From Roseateles depolymerans (GTDB lineage: Bacteria; Pseudomonadota; Gammaproteobacteria; Burkholderiales; Burkholderiaceae_C), in NCBI GenBank assembly GCA_003241055.1, contig QFOD01000025.1, positions 1 to 64,000 on the forward strand: a stretch of 64,000 bases of DNA, given 5' to 3'. A program made the translations under genes and the position numbers. The notes under the pieces are model-generated. The model had not been told where the DNA came from, searched no databases, and saw only the letters and a list, made by a program, of their open reading frames with translations. Positions 60,413-64,000 of this stretch are shown here, piece by piece; positions within the stretch are counted from its first letter, which is position 1; the number at the start of each line of letters is the position of its first letter.

Positions 60413-62218
60413 ATGCCCGAGATGGCCTTGCGCCCGAAGTTGTTGGGTGCCCTCTTTCCACTGCTGCCCCTGGTGCTGGGACTGTCGCTTGACGACGCCC
60501 AGGCGCTCGGCCTTGGCCGCCCCCAGATCCTGTCGGTGCTGGGCCAGCCGCTGGATGCGAGCTTTCCGCTGATGCTGGCCGATGGCGAGCAGCTGCGCGA
60601 GAGCTGCCTGCGCGCCGAGGTGATGGCGGGTGATGCGCGGATGCCCGCCGGGCTGCTGCAGCTGCGCGTCGAGGGCGAGCCCGGCCAAATGCGGGTGAGG
60701 CTGCGCAGTCTTGTTCGCGTGGAGGAGCCGGCGTTGCGCGTGACGCTGGCGTTGGGCTGTCCGGTGCAGTTCACGCGCGAGTTCCATGCATTGGTGGATC
60801 CCGCCCCTGCGCCCGCGGTGGCGCCGGCCGTGCCGGTGGTGACTGCCGTGGTGCCGCCCGCCGCCGGGGACGAAGCGCGCCCATTGCGCAACGCCGACGC
60901 GTCCGGCAGCGCGCGCGTTCAGGCTGCCCCTCGCGCGCCGCTGATGGACGCCGCCTCGGTGCCGGCATTGCCGCCCAGCGCGGCGACCGCGTCCGCCGAG
61001 CGCACGCGTGCCCGGCCGGCCACCAGGCCGCGTCCGGCCGCGTCGAGCGGGCCACGCCTGCAGCTGGAGGTGCCCGAGGTGCTGGTCGGCGCAGCGCCGC
61101 GCCCGGCCGCCAGCGCGGCCGTCGAGCTGACGCCTGAGCTGGAGCAGACGCTCAGCCGCCTGGAGCAGACGGTGGCCGAACTGCGTGCGGAGCTGGAAGC
61201 CCGGCGTGCTGCCGCGGCCGGGGGCGCTGCATCCGCGCCGCAGGCGCCGCCTTCGGCCGCGCCGCGCGTGGTGCCGGCCGTGCCGACCGTGGCCGCGGCC
61301 TCTGCTAGCGGGTATCGAGACCCGATGACCTGGCTGATGACGCTGGCCTTGAGTCTTGTCGCCGGGGCCGCGGCTTTCTACGCCAGCCGTTGGGTGGATG
61401 CCCGACAGCGCCGGCAGCGCGAGATGTGGCGCACGCTGAGGGCGGCGCGAACCTCGCAGGCCAACGGCGTGGGCTTTGCACCCCCGGTGCTGGCCGATGC
61501 TGTACCCCTGCCGGACGAGGGCCAGCACACGGCGACCAGTCCGCAGCCACGGCCGATGCCGTGGGTGAGCGACCCGCTGGCCGTTCCACCGGACATCGCG
61601 CCCATGAGTCCGCCAGCGGGGGCCGTCGATCGAGGCGATCTGACGCAGCCGGCCTCGCTGCTCATGGCTGCGACGCCGGCGGCCGCAGCAACTTCGCTCG
61701 GCCGGGCGACGACAGCGCCGGCCCCCGCAGTCAGTGCCGATGAATGGCTGGACCTGCTGCAGCAGATCGACTTCCTGGAGCGCCTGGGGCAGCCTGAGTC
61801 GGTGGATGCATTGCTGGAATCCCGGCGTCAGCGTGCGGGCATGCTGCCCTACCTGCTGCAGTTCGAGCTGTATCAGCAGCGTGGCGACGCAGACGGCTTC
61901 GCGCGTCTGGCGGTGGCGTATGAACAGGCTTTCGACCGTACGGCGCCGGATTGGAGCCAGAGTCTGAGCCAGGGCCGAGCCCTGGACGCCTGCCCGAGCG
62001 TGATCGCTCACCTGCAGGTGGTGTGGGAGGACGCAGCGGCCGCGCTGGAGATGCTGGGGCGTCTGCTGACCCAGGGGTTCGGGCCTGGCGTGCCGGCGTT
62101 TGAGCTGCCGGCCTATCGCGATCTGCTGCTGCTGTATGCGGTGGCGCGGGATCGCTTCGAGACCGGGCAGCGCGGTGAGGACGTGGACCTCATGCTGCCG
62201 CTGGACAGCCGGCTCTGA
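60413..62218 (+). CDS. FimV-like protein
   Basis: The 601-residue protein has a signal peptide (LLGALFPLLPLVLGLSLDDAQA) and the FimV N-terminal domain (LGLGRPQILSVLGQPLDASFPL). A Pro/Ala-rich linker, a short coiled coil (LTPELEQTLSRLEQTVAELRAELEARR), one membrane helix (MTWLMTLALSLVAGAAAFYAS, about residues 303-323) and an acidic cytoplasmic C-terminus with helical repeats (WLDLLQQIDFLERLGQPESVDALLESRRQ) follow. FimV/HubP proteins organise the cell pole and type IV pili. This copy is shorter than typical (about 900 residues), and no LysM motif is recognised. Its start ATG at 60413 is the first that gives a signal peptide. Confidence 0.78.
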   Translation: MPEMALRPKLLGALFPLLPLVLGLSLDDAQALGLGRPQILSVLGQPLDASFPLMLADGEQLRESCLRAEVMAGDARMPAGLLQLRVEGEPGQMRVRLRSLVRVEEPALRVTLALGCPVQFTREFHALVDPAPAPAVAPAVPVVTAVVPPAAGDEARPLRNADASGSARVQAAPRAPLMDAASVPALPPSAATASAERTRARPATRPRPAASSGPRLQLEVPEVLVGAAPRPAASAAVELTPELEQTLSRLEQTVAELRAELEARRAAAAGGAASAPQAPPSAAPRVVPAVPTVAAASASGYRDPMTWLMTLALSLVAGAAAFYASRWVDARQRRQREMWRTLRAARTSQANGVGFAPPVLADAVPLPDEGQHTATSPQPRPMPWVSDPLAVPPDIAPMSPPAGAVDRGDLTQPASLLMAATPAAAATSLGRATTAPAPAVSADEWLDLLQQIDFLERLGQPESVDALLESRRQRAGMLPYLLQFELYQQRGDADGFARLAVAYEQAFDRTAPDWSQSLSQGRALDACPSVIAHLQVVWEDAAAALEMLGRLLTQGFGPGVPAFELPAYRDLLLLYAVARDRFETGQRGEDVDLMLPLDSRL

Positions 62219-62230
62219 GCCGGGCCGGGC

Positions 62231-63175
62231 TCAAAGCTCGAAATCGTCCGCCTCGCCGGTCATGGCCTTCTCGATCAGCCGGCGGCTGAGTCGGTCCGAC
62301 AGCAGTTCGGCAAAGCTGTAGACGTAGTTGCGCAGATAGGCGCCGCGCTTGAACGCAATGCGGGTCACGTTGCTGCCGAGCAGCGAGCCCAGCGGGCGCG
62401 CCACCAGGTCGCTGCCGGCCGGCTCCTCGCGCATGGCCATCTCGGCAACGATGCCCACCCCCATGCCCAGGCGGACATAGGTCTTGATGACATCGGAGTC
62501 GATGGCCTCGAGGACGACGTTGGGGGTCAGGTGTCGCGCGGCAAAGGCTTTGTCGATGCGGGTGCGCCCGGTGAAGCTGGGGTGGTAGGAGACCAGCGGT
62601 TCGGCGGCCAGCTGTTCCAGCCCGATACGCTCGGCACTGGCGAGTGGATGGTCGCGCGGCACCACCATCACGTGCTGCCATTCGTAGCAGGGCAGGGTGA
62701 CCAGTTCCGGGTACTGGCTCAGTGATTCGGTCGCCAGGCCCAGGTCGGCGCTTTCATCCAGCAGCATGCGGGCGACCTGGTCGGGGCTGCCCTGGTGCAG
62801 GCTGATGCGCAGCTGCGGCAACTGCTTGCGCAGTTGCGCGACTGGTGCAGGCAACACATAGCGAGCCTGGGTGTGAGTGGTGGCGATGGAGAAGGTGCCG
62901 CTGTCCTGGCGCGAATATTCCTCGCCGATGCGCTTGAGGTTGCCCACCTCGCGCAGGATGATCTCGATGCAGGCCAGCACCTTCTGGCCGGGCTCGGTGA
63001 TGCGGCGAAGCCGCTTGCCGTGACGCGAGAAGATGTCGACGCCCAGTTCCTCCTCCAGCTCCAGGATGGCCTTGGACACGCCGGGCTGCGAGGTGAACAG
63101 CGCCTTGGCCGTCTCGGTGAGGTTGAGGTTGCGGCGCGCCGCTTCCTGGACGAATCGGAATTGATGCAGGTTCAT
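62231..63175 (-). CDS. cysB: CysB-type LysR regulator of sulfur assimilation
   Basis: The 314-residue regulator has an N-terminal winged helix (MNLHQFRFVQEAARRNLNLTETAKALFTSQPGVSKAILELEEELGVDIFSRHGKRL) and a CysB-type ligand domain (GTFSIATTHTQARYVLPAPV then LHQGSPDQVA and ESIG-like segments). Family members respond to O-acetylserine or N-acetylserine and activate sulfate assimilation genes. The TGA of cbiX overlaps its ATG (ATGA), so the two are coexpressed. Confidence 0.92.
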   Translation of the reverse strand: MNLHQFRFVQEAARRNLNLTETAKALFTSQPGVSKAILELEEELGVDIFSRHGKRLRRITEPGQKVLACIEIILREVGNLKRIGEEYSRQDSGTFSIATTHTQARYVLPAPVAQLRKQLPQLRISLHQGSPDQVARMLLDESADLGLATESLSQYPELVTLPCYEWQHVMVVPRDHPLASAERIGLEQLAAEPLVSYHPSFTGRTRIDKAFAARHLTPNVVLEAIDSDVIKTYVRLGMGVGIVAEMAMREEPAGSDLVARPLGSLLGSNVTRIAFKRGAYLRNYVYSFAELLSDRLSRRLIEKAMTGEADDFEL

Positions 63176-63540
63176 GGCAGGACGGCGGCGCAGGCGTCGG
63201 CGATGGCGGCGAGCACGGCCTCGTGCTCGCCCAGGGGCGGGTGCAGCTTCCAGGTCACCGCGTCACCGTGACGCTGCTGCAGCGTCTCGAGCAGGGCCGG
63301 CACGTCGCGGCGTACATGGCCGCCGGTGCCCAGGAACAGCGGCAGGATGTGCACGCAGGTGCAGCCCGCCGCCACCAGTTGCTCGCCTGCCGTGGGCAGA
63401 TCGGGGGCCATGAACTCCAGGTAGGCCAGCGTCAGTGGCACGCCCGGGCGTGCCTTGCTCAGCCGTGCCGCCACGGCCTCGAAGGGGCGGGCCCAGGCCG
63501 GGTCGCGCGCGCCGTGGGCGAAGAGCAGCAGGCCTTCCAT
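63172..63540 (-). CDS. cbiX: CbiX/SirB-type sirohydrochlorin chelatase
   Basis: The 122-residue protein is a single-domain short chelatase: metal/porphyrin site His in LLLFAHGARDPAW (about residue 9) and the second conserved His in LFLGTGGHVRRDVP (about residue 76). It inserts Fe or Co into sirohydrochlorin. With cysB downstream, a role in sirohaem for sulfite reductase is likely. Its ATG overlaps the lptG stop by one base (TGATG). Confidence 0.9.
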   Translation of the reverse strand: MEGLLLFAHGARDPAWARPFEAVAARLSKARPGVPLTLAYLEFMAPDLPTAGEQLVAAGCTCVHILPLFLGTGGHVRRDVPALLETLQQRHGDAVTWKLHPPLGEHEAVLAAIADACAAVLP

Positions 63541-64000
63541 CAGCGGTACCTCACCAGCCAGGTGAAGGCGGCGAGCGACAGGCCGAGGTAGAGCAGGCTG
63601 GGGGTGGCGGCAACCGCCCAGGGCGTCCAGTTCTTGAGCTGCCCCAGATGGCCGGCGACGTTGTTGAGCAGCACGAAGCTGATGCCCAGCATGATGCCGC
63701 CGAACACCTTGAGGCTGATGCCGCCCGAACGGCCGTGCAGGTAGGCGAAGGGCAGGGCCAGCGCCACCATCACGAAGCAGGCGAACGGGTAGAGGGCCTT
63801 GCGCCAGAACTGGATGCTGTGGGCCTGGGCAGACTGCTCCTGCTCAGACAGGTGGCGGGTGTATCGGTAGAGGTCCAGCGTGGACATGGAGGTCGCGGGC
63901 AGCACGGCGGCCGCGATCACGCCGGCGTGCAGCGAGCTCTGCCAGTCCAGCTGATCGAGCTTCTTCTCGCTGACGATCTCCTTGCCCACCGAGCGCGCAT
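63540..64000 (-). CDS. lptG: LptG, LPS export permease (C-terminal part)
   Basis: The visible 153 C-terminal residues match LptG/YjgQ: the periplasmic end ATSMSTLDLYRYTRHLSEQEQSAQAHSIQFWRKALYPFACFVMVALALPFAYLHGRSGGISLKVFGGIMLGISFVLLNNVAGHLGQLKNWTPWAVAATPSLLYLGLSLAAFTWLVRYR with three membrane helices. The frame is open to the right edge (codons for A-R-S-V-G precede GKEIV), so the gene continues beyond the window. LptG with LptF and LptB extracts LPS from the inner membrane. Confidence 0.9.
   Translation of the reverse strand, partial: ARSVGKEIVSEKKLDQLDWQSSLHAGVIAAAVLPATSMSTLDLYRYTRHLSEQEQSAQAHSIQFWRKALYPFACFVMVALALPFAYLHGRSGGISLKVFGGIMLGISFVLLNNVAGHLGQLKNWTPWAVAATPSLLYLGLSLAAFTWLVRYR

Overview
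The window comes from a high-GC Gram-negative bacterium, most likely a betaproteobacterium of the order Burkholderiales (Rubrivivax/Leptothrix-like). This rests on composition and on the chromosomal genes: lptG-cbiX-cysB order, a FimV-like protein, sox genes, Crp/Fnr and isoquinoline-oxidoreductase-like enzymes. It divides cleanly into two parts.

Positions 1 to about 37,016 are the right-hand part of an integrative and conjugative element (ICE). Its right end is the 3' half of a tRNA-Pro(UGG) gene (36972-37016) beside a tyrosine integrase (35042-36769). The left end lies outside the window. The conjugation module runs leftwards on the minus strand: a LuxR-type regulator, a TrbM-like protein, VirB1, B2, B3, B4, an unknown secreted protein, B6, B5, B8, B9, B10, B11, VirD4, an OmpA-like lipoprotein, an LPD7-domain protein, a DUF1173-like protein and a methyltransferase fragment. 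A small regulatory region follows (AlpA-like and XRE regulators, small membrane protein).

The cargo between regulators and integrase is the most interesting part. It is a complete lasso-peptide system. On the plus strand lie a transposase-derived protein without an intact active site, a FecI-type sigma factor, its FecR anti-sigma partner (with an 11-G tract), an STN-domain TonB-dependent receptor and a lasso isopeptidase. Converging on the minus strand lie the 40-residue precursor (A), the fused leader-binding/peptidase protein (B), the macrolactam synthetase (C) and an ABC exporter (D). The predicted peptide is 20 residues with a Gly1-Glu9 ring. Together the genes suggest a make, export, recapture, linearise and sense loop carried on a mobile element. 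A second dead transposase homologue (RAYT-like) and a cytosolic subtilase with a small propeptide-like partner fill the space to the integrase.

Positions 37,017 to 64,000 are chromosomal: a MacA-MacB-TolC-type efflux operon, an OPT peptide transporter, tRNA-Arg(UCU), two divergent molybdenum hydroxylase pairs separated by a MITE-like element and an alpha/beta hydrolase, a soxXYZA group with an unusual SoxY tail, an MscS-type channel, an orphan contractile tail-sheath protein, a glutathione transferase, an aminoglycoside-phosphotransferase-like protein, a Crp/Fnr regulator, a FimV-like protein, CysB, CbiX and the C-terminal part of LptG at the right edge.
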